Below, one piece after another: positions 52,023 through 60,243 of a stretch of DNA of 64,000 nt (position 1 is its first letter; the number at the start of each line of letters is the position of its first letter). The DNA lies in assembly GCA_021325555.1 (NCBI GenBank), contig JAJPGY010000003.1, positions 1-64,000 on the forward strand. The letters are read 5' to 3'. This DNA comes from Pseudomonadota bacterium. GTDB taxonomy: Bacteria; Cyanobacteriota; Vampirovibrionia; Obscuribacterales; Obscuribacteraceae. Under the pieces are notes generated by a model. It had not been told where the DNA came from, ran no database searches, and was given only the letters and a program-made list of their open reading frames with translations. The translations under genes and the position numbers were made by a program.

Positions 52023-52084
52023 AGACGGCTAGAATATGCCTGGCGCGGTCCTGAGCTGGGGACCGGCAATCTCAGCGGGGTAAA

Positions 52085-53083
52085 TTGGCCGTGGTTCTGA
52101 CCCTGAAACAGCGCATCGCCGCCTGGGCGATCCTTGCCGTCTGCCTGCTCTCGGTTCCCCTGACCATGCTCGTGCACCGGCAGGCGCCGGCCGAGACGGC
52201 CGAGGAGGGCGACGGGCTTGAAAGCCTCCTCCACGGTCCCAAAAAGGATCGCCTGCTGGTGGTCAGGCTCTCGGGCATGATCGCCGACCGCGAGACCAAC
52301 CCGCTTTTGTCCTCGCTGGGCACGGCCGCCGCCGCCGGCCGGGAGCTGAAGAAGGCGCTTGCGGACACTCACGTGAGGGCTGTCCTCCTGCGCATAAACT
52401 CGCCGGGCGGAACCGTGGCCACCAGCCAGGAGCTGGCCGAGGCGGTCGAGGCCTTGAGGCGGGCCGGCAAGCCGGTGGTGGCCTCGCTGGGCGACGTGGC
52501 CGCCTCGGGCGGCTACTATGTGGCAGCTGCCTGCGACCAGATCGTCGCCGACCAGGGGACGGTGACCGGGTCGATAGGCGTGATCATGAACATGATCAAC
52601 CTCTCCGGCATCGAGTCCAGGCTGGGCATCGAGCCTGAGGTTGTCAAATCAGGGCAGTTCAAGGACATAGGCTCCCCCCACCGGGCGCCGACCCCGGAGG
52701 AGCGGGCGGTCCTGCAGTCGATCATCATGGACTCCTACAGCCAGTTCGTCTCGGCCGTGGCCGAAGGCCGGCACATGAAGGAGGCGGCCGTGCGCAAGCT
52801 GGCCGACGGGCGCCCGTATTCCGGGCGGCAGGCGCTGGCGCTCGGGCTGGTCGACAGGCTGGGCAGCTACGAGGACGCCATCGCGCTGACCCAGCAGCTG
52901 GCCCGGGCGCGTTACCACCTCACCGGCAAGCTGCCGGTAGACGAGGGGCGCCGGACCGGCTTTTTCAGCGCGCTCCTGGAGTCCGCCTCCGGGCGCGTGC
53001 CGGCCGCCGGGCTGCTCGAGCCGCTCCTGCCCGAGTCCATGTCCGGCAACTTCGCCCGGCAACCGCTGTGGGTGATGCAGTGA
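52085..53083 (+). CDS. sppA: signal peptide peptidase SppA, short 36K type
   Basis: A 332-residue membrane protease that degrades cleaved signal peptides. TTG at 52085 or GTG at 52091 may be the start. A membrane anchor is at ~10-30. The protease core shows LLRINSPGGTVATSQE (~100-115), the catalytic Ser in DVAASGGYYVAAACD (~139-153), TVTGSIGVIMN and the catalytic Lys region VKSGQFKDIGSPHR (~196-209). Length fits the single-repeat type. The stop shares bases with the next start (TGATG), so the Yip1-like gene is coupled to it. Confidence 0.93.
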   Translation: MAVVLTLKQRIAAWAILAVCLLSVPLTMLVHRQAPAETAEEGDGLESLLHGPKKDRLLVVRLSGMIADRETNPLLSSLGTAAAAGRELKKALADTHVRAVLLRINSPGGTVATSQELAEAVEALRRAGKPVVASLGDVAASGGYYVAAACDQIVADQGTVTGSIGVIMNMINLSGIESRLGIEPEVVKSGQFKDIGSPHRAPTPEERAVLQSIIMDSYSQFVSAVAEGRHMKEAAVRKLADGRPYSGRQALALGLVDRLGSYEDAIALTQQLARARYHLTGKLPVDEGRRTGFFSALLESASGRVPAAGLLEPLLPESMSGNFARQPLWVMQ

Positions 53084-53676
53084 TGGCCGCCGGGGTGCGG
53101 CAGCCGGCGGGCGCCTGGATCGATATCTTCTTTTCCCTGCTTGTCGCGCCCCAGGCGACGCTGAGGCGGCTGGCGGCCGAGGCCGCTCAGGGCTGGCGAG
53201 GGCTTGCCGGGGCGCTGGCGGCCGTGGTGGCGGCCTCGGTGGTCGACGGGCTCGTCTCGGCCGGCACGCGCTTCCACTGGTCGCTGCCTTTCCTGGTCGC
53301 CTTCGGGGTCGTCGGCGGGCTTGCCGGCTGGCTGCTGATCGCCGGCACGATCGCGCTGCCGGCCGCCGCCTTCGGGGCCGAGCGCCGCAAGATCCGGGCG
53401 TCCTTCGTGACCAGCGGCTGGGCGCTTCTGCCCTGGATCTTCATGGCCCCGCTTTTCGCCTATCGGGCGGCCATCGGCCCGGCCGCGATACCGCTTTCGC
53501 TGGTCCCCTTTGTCTGGGTGGTCTGCCTGGAATGGATAGCCATACAGGAGGCCTACGAGCTTTCCGGCTGGCAGACGCTCTTCCTTTTCATCTTCCTGCC
53601 CCAGGCCGTGCTCGTCTCGGCAATCTGGTGGGCGGCCCAGGTAATCGGCTGCGGCATAAACCTGCTGGCAGGTTGA
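53083..53676 (+). CDS. Yip1-like multi-span membrane protein
   Basis: A 197-residue protein from ATG 53083, coupled to sppA. It begins WIDIFFSLLVAPQATLRRLA, the usual Yip1 opening, then has five hydrophobic spans (~42-62, ~72-96, ~118-135, ~140-160, ~168-190). Bacterial Yip1 domains have no defined function. Coupling to sppA and the 4-base gap to miaA place it in a three-gene operon. Confidence 0.7.
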   Translation: MAAGVRQPAGAWIDIFFSLLVAPQATLRRLAAEAAQGWRGLAGALAAVVAASVVDGLVSAGTRFHWSLPFLVAFGVVGGLAGWLLIAGTIALPAAAFGAERRKIRASFVTSGWALLPWIFMAPLFAYRAAIGPAAIPLSLVPFVWVVCLEWIAIQEAYELSGWQTLFLFIFLPQAVLVSAIWWAAQVIGCGINLLAG

Positions 53677-53680
53677 GATC

Positions 53681-54652
53681 ATGGCGGCGGGTGAACCGGT
53701 CAGCACAAGCGGGCAGGCGGCCAGGATCTCCGTGGTCGCCCTGGTCGGCCCCACCTGCACCGGCAAGACCGCCCTTGCCTGCCGGCTGGCCGAGGCCCTG
53801 GGCGGGGAGATTGTGGCCTGCGATTCCCGGACAATCTACCGGCACATGGACATCGGGACCGCCAAGCCGTCGCCCGCGGAACAGGCCGGCATCCGCCACC
53901 ACATGCTGGATCTGGCGGACCCGGACGAGACCTACACGGTAGCCCAGTACAGCGAGCAGGCCGCCCGGGCGATCGCCGGCGCAGCCGGGCGCGGCCGGCT
54001 GCCGATTGTGGTCGGCGGCACCGGCTTTTATGCCCGGGCCCTGCTCCAGGGGCTGGACATCCCGCCGGTGCCGCCGGATGACGAGCTGCGCGCCGCGCTC
54101 AACCGGCTGGCCGAATCCGACGGCAACCCGGCCCTCCACGCCAGGCTGGCCGCCATCGACCCGCTGGCCGCTTCCCGGATCGCCCCCAACGATCGCTTCC
54201 GGGTGATCCGGGCCCTGGAGGTCTCCACGGTCACCGGCCGGCCGTTCTCGCAGTGGCAGCGCCGGGTCGAGCCGCCCTATCGCACGGTCTGGCTCGGGCT
54301 TACCTACGGCAACCGGATCTCCTTGAACCAGGCGATCGCCGCCCGCTTCCGGCAGCAGATGGCCGACGGGCTGCTGGCCGAGGTGTCCGCCCTCCTGGAG
54401 CGCTACGGGCCTTGCCGGGCGATCATGAACACGGTCAATTACAAGGAGCTGGTGCCGTACCTTGCCGGGCAGGAGGATCTGTCTTACGCGGAATCGCAGT
54501 GCCTCCGCCACACCTGCCAGCTGGCCCGCCGCCAGCTCATCTGGTTCCGGGCCAACCCGGCCATTAACTGGCTGGCCTGCGACGAGCTCACCGCCGGTGA
54601 TATCAAAGAGCGCGCCCTGACCATAATCTCCGGGCAGATAAGCGGGCTTTGA
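53681..54652 (+). CDS. miaA: tRNA dimethylallyltransferase
   Basis: A 323-residue enzyme that adds an isoprenyl group to A37 of tRNAs reading UNN codons. The P-loop reads GPTCTGKTALA (~23-33), with Cys-Thr where Ala-Ser is usual. The target-binding motif is DSRTIYRHMDIGTAKPS (~48-64) and the flipped-base segment VVGGTGFYARALLQGLD (~110-126). The ending MNTVNYKELVPYLAG and LARRQLIWFRANP is typical. Length is normal. Confidence 0.96.
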   Translation: MAAGEPVSTSGQAARISVVALVGPTCTGKTALACRLAEALGGEIVACDSRTIYRHMDIGTAKPSPAEQAGIRHHMLDLADPDETYTVAQYSEQAARAIAGAAGRGRLPIVVGGTGFYARALLQGLDIPPVPPDDELRAALNRLAESDGNPALHARLAAIDPLAASRIAPNDRFRVIRALEVSTVTGRPFSQWQRRVEPPYRTVWLGLTYGNRISLNQAIAARFRQQMADGLLAEVSALLERYGPCRAIMNTVNYKELVPYLAGQEDLSYAESQCLRHTCQLARRQLIWFRANPAINWLACDELTAGDIKERALTIISGQISGL

Positions 54653-54735
54653 CGGCAGCCCGCCCGCCGGCCGGAAATTGATTCGTTTCTTAAAACAACC
54701 GACGTTGGTGGCGCGCGCGGTGGAACAATGATGTC

Positions 54736-55485
54736 ATGCCCGCAACCGACGAATCCCTACCGGGCCGTGAGCTGCTTCTCGGTCGCCAGGCGCTCTTGCG
54801 CCTCGCGGACAGCATCCACGAGTGCGACCGGGGTCAGCAGAGCATGGAGGGGGCGGCGGGCCGGATCGTCAACCTGTTTTATGACAACCTGGTCGTGAAG
54901 GGCAGCGGCCAGCGGGCGATGGCCCTGGTGCGCCTCTTCAAGACTCACCCGTATGGCGAGCTCGAGCCGGCGCTCAAGGCTCACGTGCAGCAGCAGCTTG
55001 CCGACAGGAACCCGCCGGCGTCGATGCCCTGCCTGACGCTGCTGGCCACGGCCGGGCAGGAGCCGCGGTGGAACTCCAGGCACACCTCGGTCCTTCACAA
55101 GGCGATCCCCCTGGCCAGCCCGGAGCTGGTGGCCAGGGCGCCGATGATCGCCCGCCTGTTCGCCCAGCTCGGCATGGAGGCGGACGAGGTCCTGAAACCG
55201 GATCCCTCGGTGGTTTTGCAGCTGGAGGAGAAGATCTACAACGTCTTCCACGTGGAGACGGCGCGGGGCAGCCCGCACGTGCCTGACCAGGAGGACTTCG
55301 TCATCCGCTACCGGATAGCCTCCGTCGTCGGCTTTGGCGGCATGCTCCCACTGGGCAGCATCTTTGCCGTCATCCTCTTCTCGCTGGTGCCGGTGAGACG
55401 CGAGACCGCCCAGCTGTTCGTGCCGCTTTCGGTGAGCGTGAAAATTCCGCTGCTCACCTTTGCCGGTGGAAAGACCTTCGAGTGA
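54736..55485 (+). CDS. stand-alone sensory-type module (unnamed family)
   Basis: A 249-residue soluble protein. The sequence (QSMEGAAGRIVNLFYDNL near the start, ARLFAQLGMEADEVLKPDP, and especially RIASVVGFGGMLPLGSIFAV with VRRETAQLFVPLSVSVK near the end) matches a module I recall as the N-terminal part of bacterial sensor kinases, cyclases and adenylate/diguanylate proteins. Here no output domain follows, so it may act in trans. The recognition is from memory and not named. It follows miaA after 83 bases. Confidence 0.55.
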   Translation: MPATDESLPGRELLLGRQALLRLADSIHECDRGQQSMEGAAGRIVNLFYDNLVVKGSGQRAMALVRLFKTHPYGELEPALKAHVQQQLADRNPPASMPCLTLLATAGQEPRWNSRHTSVLHKAIPLASPELVARAPMIARLFAQLGMEADEVLKPDPSVVLQLEEKIYNVFHVETARGSPHVPDQEDFVIRYRIASVVGFGGMLPLGSIFAVILFSLVPVRRETAQLFVPLSVSVKIPLLTFAGGKTFE

Positions 55486-55540
55486 TCGGGGCGCGACGCC
55501 AATTCTCGGCGAGCGACCCCCGGATTGATGAAATTATCAC

Positions 55541-55568
55541 TGGACTGCAACCAATTCGGAGCTATACT
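55541..55568 (+). promoter_or_regulatory. sigma-A-type promoter
   Basis: TGGACT (55541-55546) and TATACT (55563-55568) are 16 bases apart in an AT-richer gap, upstream of a small frame at 55583 and the gene at 55718. Confidence 0.4.
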
Positions 55569-55582
55569 GAATGAGGGTTTTC

Positions 55583-55660
55583 ATGGATCCTCATCCAAAC
55601 TGTTGTTCAACGTACCTTTTCTATCTGGCAAGCGGGAGAGAGCATCTCGGTAGGTTCTGA
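55583..55660 (+). CDS. possible 25-residue leader or small protein
   Basis: ATG at 55583 with GAGGG five bases upstream, about 8-10 bases after the expected transcription start. It encodes a 25-residue peptide that begins MDPHPNCCSTYLFYLASG and ends in TGA. It lies 57 bases ahead of the HicB-like gene. It is too short to prove coding by composition; it could be a leader peptide or chance. Confidence 0.25.
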   Translation: MDPHPNCCSTYLFYLASGREHLGRF

Positions 55661-55717
55661 GGCAGACCCCAGCCCGGTTGCGGCGCGACAGGGCGGCCGG
55701 AGAAATAGAGGAGTGTC

Positions 55718-56044
55718 ATGAGACACGGAAAATCGAAAAAGGTGAAGGAAGTGACCCTGCCCTGGAGCGACGGTTCACTGTCCGCCCGGCTGTGGCAGAT
55801 AGGCAAGCGAAGCGTGGTCGGGGTCCCCGAGCTCGGCCTGCACTGCTACGGCTCCTCGCAATCGGAAGCGGTCTTTCGCCTTTTCACCGCCCTGCTCAAG
55901 TACTACCGCCAGCTGAGCACCTACCGCGACCGGCTGGGAGACAATGGGCTCCGTCACCTGCAGCTGCTAAGCGGCTGGGTGCGCTCGCTGGAGGCGCGCA
56001 TGATGGTCGACCAGGCGCCGCTCGTCTCCCTGCGCCGCGACTAA
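55718..56044 (+). CDS. small HicB-like protein
   Basis: A 108-residue basic protein; the ATG follows GAGGAGTGTC. Residues ~34-62 (VVGVPELGLHCYGSSQSEAVFRLF in part) resemble the partial RNase H fold of HicB antitoxins (VPELPG...G.s.eEA). The C-terminal part is helical (ALLKYYRQLSTYRDRLG). No HicA toxin is next to it. The HicB similarity is weak and a different small fold is possible. Confidence 0.5.
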   Translation: MRHGKSKKVKEVTLPWSDGSLSARLWQIGKRSVVGVPELGLHCYGSSQSEAVFRLFTALLKYYRQLSTYRDRLGDNGLRHLQLLSGWVRSLEARMMVDQAPLVSLRRD

Positions 56045-56074
56045 CGGCCGGGCGTAACATTTTTGGCCGCGCTT

Positions 56075-56103
56075 GAACTTTCGGGCGGGCACGATCGTCT
56101 TAA
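56075..56103 (+). promoter_or_regulatory. ECF-sigma-like promoter of the gene at 56130
   Basis: GAACTT (56075-56080) and CGTCTTAA (56096-56103) are exactly 15 bases apart, the same layout as upstream of the AbiEi-like gene and selenoprotein copy 2. The expected start point leaves a ~24-base leader containing GGAG. Confidence 0.5.
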
Positions 56104-56129
56104 CAAGTGATAACCTCTCCGCGGAGCCC

Positions 56130-56504
56130 ATGCGCACAGCCAGACCACTGATGCTTGCGGGAGCCTTTCTCCTGGTCCTGACCGGGCGCCCCGCTGCCGG
56201 CAGCGGGGCGCCCGAGCCGGACCAGGTCTCCGGCATGCCCTTGCCGTACAAATATGTGGGCAACAGCTTCTCGGGAAAGTTCCACCGCCCCGGCTGCCCG
56301 TTTGCCCGGGCCATGAGCCCCACACATGTCCTGCTTTTTCACTTCCGGGCCCAGGCTGTGTCCGCCGGACAGACGCCCTGCCGCTACTGCCTGCCGCCCG
56401 TCTGGAGGAGCACCAGGGTCAAATTGCTGCCCGGCCCGGGGCTGACAGGCCCGGGCCCGGCTACGCCTCCGGCTCCAGAGACACCGTCAGCCCCTCGGAC
56501 TTGA
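56130..56504 (+). CDS. secreted small protein with Ada-like Cys/His motif
   Basis: A 124-residue protein from ATG 56130, six bases after GGAG. The signal peptide is ~1-23 (LMLAGAFLLVLTGRPAAG). The mature core YVGNSFSGKFHRPGCPFARAM followed by VLLFHFRAQAVSAGQTPCRYC resembles the metal-binding Ada-type motif (K-F-H-x-x-x-C ... A-x-x-G-x-x-P-C-x-x-C), giving three Cys and one or two His as ligands. In that family Zn is bound by four Cys; here a His would replace one. The 3' end overlaps the convergent clpS by 44 bases. Function unknown. Confidence 0.65.
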   Translation: MRTARPLMLAGAFLLVLTGRPAAGSGAPEPDQVSGMPLPYKYVGNSFSGKFHRPGCPFARAMSPTHVLLFHFRAQAVSAGQTPCRYCLPPVWRSTRVKLLPGPGLTGPGPATPPAPETPSAPRT

Positions 56505-56748
56505 GCAGCTCGTAGTACATCTCGGCCACCTCCCGGGGGCCGACAAAAACCACGGCCAGCCCCTCGTCGTGCACCTTCATGGTCAGCTGCCAGGCGCGGT
56601 CTGAGGACATCCCCGGCAGGTGCCTCATCAGGCACTGGGCGACAAAATCCACGCTGTTGCGGTTGTCGTTGTGCAGCACCACCCGGTAGTTGGGATAGCG
56701 CTCCTGCTCGGTGTCGGCCGGCTTCTGCCTGACCAGTTCCTGGGTCAT
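56461..56748 (-). CDS. clpS: ATP-dependent Clp protease adaptor ClpS
   Basis: A 95-residue adaptor that delivers N-degron substrates to ClpA or ClpC. The core YRVVLHNDNRNSVDFVAQCL (~22-41) includes the invariant NDN-type site, followed by MKVHDEGLAVVFVGPREVAE (~57-76). Length is normal. It is convergent with and overlaps the upstream secreted-protein gene. Confidence 0.94.
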   Translation of the reverse strand: MTQELVRQKPADTEQERYPNYRVVLHNDNRNSVDFVAQCLMRHLPGMSSDRAWQLTMKVHDEGLAVVFVGPREVAEMYYELLKSEGLTVSLEPEA

Positions 56749-56808
56749 CGGCTCGCAAAGGCTCCCCTGCCGGCGGTGAACGTCACCAATATCTTACCGC
56801 CCTACGTT

Positions 56809-56814
56809 TATACT
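56809..56814 (+). promoter_or_regulatory. TATACT -10-like element before the mosaic gene
   Basis: TATACT about 46 bases before the ATG at 56860, in the AT-richer divergent gap with clpS. No convincing -35. Confidence 0.3.
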
Positions 56815-56859
56815 TAAATCAACGTTGGAGACGGGGAGCCGGCGAACCGGCTGATAAAG

Positions 56860-59475
56860 ATGGCGGTAAATGAAGCAACCCTGGCCCTGGCCGACTCCGT
56901 GGGCCTGGTAGTAGACCGAACGGTCAGCCCGGAGGTGGTCCTCGGGCAGGCCTGCCTGATTGGCAAGAACCGGGTGCTGGCCCTGGCAAGCGCCGTCTTC
57001 AACTACGCCGATGCGCCCTGGGCGCTCGCCGTCCGCTTTCCCCACCCGGATCTCACCTACGCGGTGCGCTCGATTTCCATCCACCCCGACTTCAACAGGC
57101 GGGAGGCGCGCACCAGGTACCTGTCGCAGACCGGCGTCGCCGGGCAGCCGGCTCCGCCGCTGGAAAACGACATCGCCAGCCTCAGCCTCGACCCGACGCT
57201 GGCCGAGATGCGACCGGAGGGGCTGGCCGAGCTCAACGGCATGCTCTCCCTGCAGATACCGGTCACCGGGCAGGACAGGGCCGGTTCCACCAGCGGCGAG
57301 GACATAGCGGCGATCGTAAGCAACGTGCTTGCCGGCGGGCGGGAGGGGCTGCTCACCTTCTTCGACGAGCGCAACCTGCCGCTTGCCCGCCTGGCCGTAA
57401 AGCAGGGGCTGGGCGGGTTCCTGAAAAAGATAATCTATCGCAGCCTGGCCGGGGAGCTGGCCCTTTTCGAGCTGGTCTGCCGCCGGCCGCGCGGTGCCTA
57501 CCTGTTTCAACCGGACGCCGGCTTCAGCTGGCCGAACATAAGGGACATCGAAAGCACGGCGGACCGGCTGCTGGCCGAGGCCGGCAAACGCGCGAGCGAG
57601 CTGCCCGCTTTGCTGGGCTCGCTGGGCGGAGCAGAGGCCCGTTACATAAAAGCCGCCGATAAGTACAACCCCGAGGCCGTGCACCCTAACGCCCGCTGGA
57701 TCGTCGAGCGGCTGTGGGTCGTGCTCGACGGCTACATCAGCCTCGACAAGCTCTCCGAGCGGGTGGGCGCCGACACCTACACGGTGGCAAGGGCCGTGCA
57801 GGAGATGCTCAGGCTCAACCTGGTGGCGGCGGCCACCGACAGCCCCTTCCGCAAGGGCGGCCAGCTGGGCAGCCCGTTTGCGCCCAGCCAGGGGACCGGA
57901 CCGGCACCCGGGGACCAGCTCACCGGCTTCTATCTCGATCCGCTCTCCGCCAGGCCGGTGACGCTTGCCGGGCAGGCGCAGGGAGCCGCAGGCCAGGCCA
58001 ACGCGATCGTGCACACCGTGCCCTTCCCGCCTCAAGGGCAGGGGGCGGCAATTTTGCAGGGCGCCGAGCTGGCCGGGCTCAACACCGGGCCGGCTGGCGC
58101 GGCGCCTGCCGGGGCGGCTCGCCCCTACCTGATGGTCTCGATGGGCGCGATAGGCGGTCTGGGCAGCAAGCGGCTCAGGCAGACCACCAGCGCCGCCCTG
58201 GAGGTGCCGGTGCCGGCCACTGCCGGGGCCGGCACCGGCGAGCGCGCGGGCGCCGGGCGGATCGGCCGCTTCATCTGCCCGGCCTGCCGGGCGCTCAACC
58301 TGGAGTCCGGCTTCTGCGCCCAGTGCGGTGCCGACCTGGAGACGGGCCAGATGCCGGCGCCGGCATCCGGCGAGCGTTCGCTGCGCAACCTGCAGAAACC
58401 GTTCGTGCTCAGCCGCCGGCAGATGATGATGGGCGGGGCCGGGCTTTTGGTCCTGGCGGCGCTGGCCATGATGATGATGTCCGGACCCAAGCCGGCGCCC
58501 CGACCGGCGCCCACCGCCACGCCGGCTGCCCTGCCTGCCCCGCCCGGCGCGGCCGGGCAGCCCGGCGGGGCAGGCAAGGCAGCCGGCGACGTCCAAAGGG
58601 CCAGCGAGGTTGCCGTCACCTACGCGGGCTTCAAGGACAAGCCGCCGGACGGCTACGTCTTCGAGGACACAACCGGCAAGACAAGCGGCACGCCGTCTTT
58701 CGCCCTCAGCTCGGAGCACCAGAACATAAGGGTGCTGTTCGTCATCTTCGACAGCGTGCAGCCGGTGGCGCACCTGGAGCTTGTCACCAAAAAGGTGCCC
58801 TACACCGATTACCAGAAGGTCGATGACCTGAAGCCTATGGAAAGCGGGGAAAGCCATCTGGGCAGCATCCCCTTCAACTGGATTGTAGCCAGGTATCCGA
58901 AGATCAAAGGCAACACCACGGAGATGGCCCTGGTCGGGGCCTTCCGCTCGCCGGTGCCCGGCAAGTCGATCGTCCTGGTCGGCCAGCCGCTGCACGAGGA
59001 CATCCTCGACTACAAGACGGCGCTCTGGCTGGTCGAGACCATGGCCGCCCCGCTTACCGCCGCCAACCCGCTGCCGTCCGAGCAGGCAGCCGGCACCACA
59101 GCCGGTGCGCAGCCGGAAGCCGGGGCTGCCACCGCAACCGGTGCGGCCGGCGAGTCCGCTCCGCCGAATACCGAGGCAACGCCGGCAGAGAAGGCCGCCT
59201 ACGTCAAGCTGGTCGAGTCTTCGCTCAAGTCCAGGTACAGCCCGCCCAGGGAAGCGGCCAAGAAAACGGTGACGCTCCTGTTCGGCGTCGACGAGGCGGG
59301 GAAGCTGGACAAGCTGGAGCTGAGCGAAACCTCGGGCGTGGAGAGTTTCGACAATTACATCCCCAGGCTGGTCTCATCGGTGAAGTTCCCGCCGGCACCG
59401 CACGTAAGCGGGGGCTCGCTGATGATGCGGCTCGAAGCCTCGGGGTCGAAGCTTAAGGTGACCGCCTCCCCCTAG
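56860..59475 (+). CDS. mosaic membrane protein: protease-like, DUF4388-like, zinc ribbon, TM and TonB C-terminal domain
   Basis: An 871-residue protein. Residues ~10-90 resemble the N-terminal barrel of a trypsin-like protease (GQACLIGKNRVLALASAV), but the catalytic His position reads Ala-Ser, so it would be inactive. Residues ~165-225 (LTFFDERNLPLARLAVKQGL; RSLAGELALFELVCRRPRGA) resemble DUF4388/PatA-N. Residues ~285-330 look like a winged helix. A zinc ribbon (CPACRALNLESGFCAQCG, ~473-490), a single TM (~522-540), a Pro/Ala linker and an extracytoplasmic domain (~580-740) follow. The last ~95 residues are a TonB-type C-terminal domain (YVKLVESSLKSRYSPP; LELSETSGVESFDNYIPRLV). The topology joins cytoplasmic sensing to an envelope domain. 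Confidence 0.65.
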   Translation: MAVNEATLALADSVGLVVDRTVSPEVVLGQACLIGKNRVLALASAVFNYADAPWALAVRFPHPDLTYAVRSISIHPDFNRREARTRYLSQTGVAGQPAPPLENDIASLSLDPTLAEMRPEGLAELNGMLSLQIPVTGQDRAGSTSGEDIAAIVSNVLAGGREGLLTFFDERNLPLARLAVKQGLGGFLKKIIYRSLAGELALFELVCRRPRGAYLFQPDAGFSWPNIRDIESTADRLLAEAGKRASELPALLGSLGGAEARYIKAADKYNPEAVHPNARWIVERLWVVLDGYISLDKLSERVGADTYTVARAVQEMLRLNLVAAATDSPFRKGGQLGSPFAPSQGTGPAPGDQLTGFYLDPLSARPVTLAGQAQGAAGQANAIVHTVPFPPQGQGAAILQGAELAGLNTGPAGAAPAGAARPYLMVSMGAIGGLGSKRLRQTTSAALEVPVPATAGAGTGERAGAGRIGRFICPACRALNLESGFCAQCGADLETGQMPAPASGERSLRNLQKPFVLSRRQMMMGGAGLLVLAALAMMMMSGPKPAPRPAPTATPAALPAPPGAAGQPGGAGKAAGDVQRASEVAVTYAGFKDKPPDGYVFEDTTGKTSGTPSFALSSEHQNIRVLFVIFDSVQPVAHLELVTKKVPYTDYQKVDDLKPMESGESHLGSIPFNWIVARYPKIKGNTTEMALVGAFRSPVPGKSIVLVGQPLHEDILDYKTALWLVETMAAPLTAANPLPSEQAAGTTAGAQPEAGAATATGAAGESAPPNTEATPAEKAAYVKLVESSLKSRYSPPREAAKKTVTLLFGVDEAGKLDKLELSETSGVESFDNYIPRLVSSVKFPPAPHVSGGSLMMRLEASGSKLKVTASP

Positions 59476-59511
59476 GCTTTCGCCAGGAGAGCCGCCGCCG
59501 GAACCGTCTGT

Positions 59512-60243
59512 ATGCTCACGCGTTGCCCGTACCCTGACTGCCAGCACGAATTTCTGCTCGATACGACCGGGGAGCGCGGCGGCGTTTGCCCGTCGTGCCG
59601 CAGGCCGGCCCGCTTCAGACCGCTTGCGATCCTGGGCGAGCTGGAGCGCCTGAGACGGCGACGCCTGGACGACGGGCAGGACAGGGGCGGCAAGGGGGCG
59701 GACTCACCGGGGCCGGCGCCGCTGTCCGCGCTGCTTGAGGACGTGCGCAGCCTGTGGAACGTCGGCTCGATTTTCCGCACCGCCGATGGTGCCGGCTTTT
59801 CGCTCCTCTACCTCTGCGGCATAACCGGCTGCCCTCCCCGTAAGGAGTTGATGAAGGTAAGCCTGGGCGCCGAACGCGCGGTGAGCTGGCGCTATCACGC
59901 CTCCGCGCTCGAGGTGCTGCCGCTGCTGAAGAGACAGGGCGTCCAGCTCGTCGCCCTCGAGTCCCTGCCCGCCGCCGAGCCTCTCGCGCAGGCAGTGGCC
60001 AGGGGCGCCATTCGCGCGCCGCTGTGTCTGGCCGTCGGCAACGAGGTGAGCGGGCTCAGCGCCGAGACGCTGGCCGCCAGCGACCTCATCGTCTCCCTGC
60101 CGATGCGGGGGACAAAAGAGTCGCTAAATGTCGCCGTCGCCTACGGGATCGCAGCCTACTGCCTGGCCGACGCTCTGCCGGACCGCCTGAGCGCTCCAGA
60201 GCGCGCCGCCCGGCAAACCGCCGGCGGGCACGAGCGCAGATGA
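59512..60243 (+). CDS. SPOUT-class RNA methyltransferase with N-terminal zinc ribbon
   Basis: A 243-residue protein. Residues 5-30 form a zinc ribbon (CPYPDC and CPSC). The SpoU/TrmH core follows: LEDVRSLWNVGSIFRTADGA (motif 1, ~74-93), LCLAVGNEVSGLS (motif 2, ~168-180) and SLPMRGTKESLNVAVAYGIA (motif 3, ~195-214), including the trefoil-knot SAM site. It methylates a ribose in tRNA or rRNA; which one is unknown. The zinc-ribbon fusion is uncommon. Its stop overlaps the next start (ATGA). Confidence 0.88.
   Translation: MLTRCPYPDCQHEFLLDTTGERGGVCPSCRRPARFRPLAILGELERLRRRRLDDGQDRGGKGADSPGPAPLSALLEDVRSLWNVGSIFRTADGAGFSLLYLCGITGCPPRKELMKVSLGAERAVSWRYHASALEVLPLLKRQGVQLVALESLPAAEPLAQAVARGAIRAPLCLAVGNEVSGLSAETLAASDLIVSLPMRGTKESLNVAVAYGIAAYCLADALPDRLSAPERAARQTAGGHERR

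Noticed and set aside
60024..60239. Long N-terminal extension of the TPR/TonB lipoprotein
   Set aside because: It lies inside the methyltransferase gene in another frame. The ATG at 60240 makes an ATGA overlap and leads to a lipobox.
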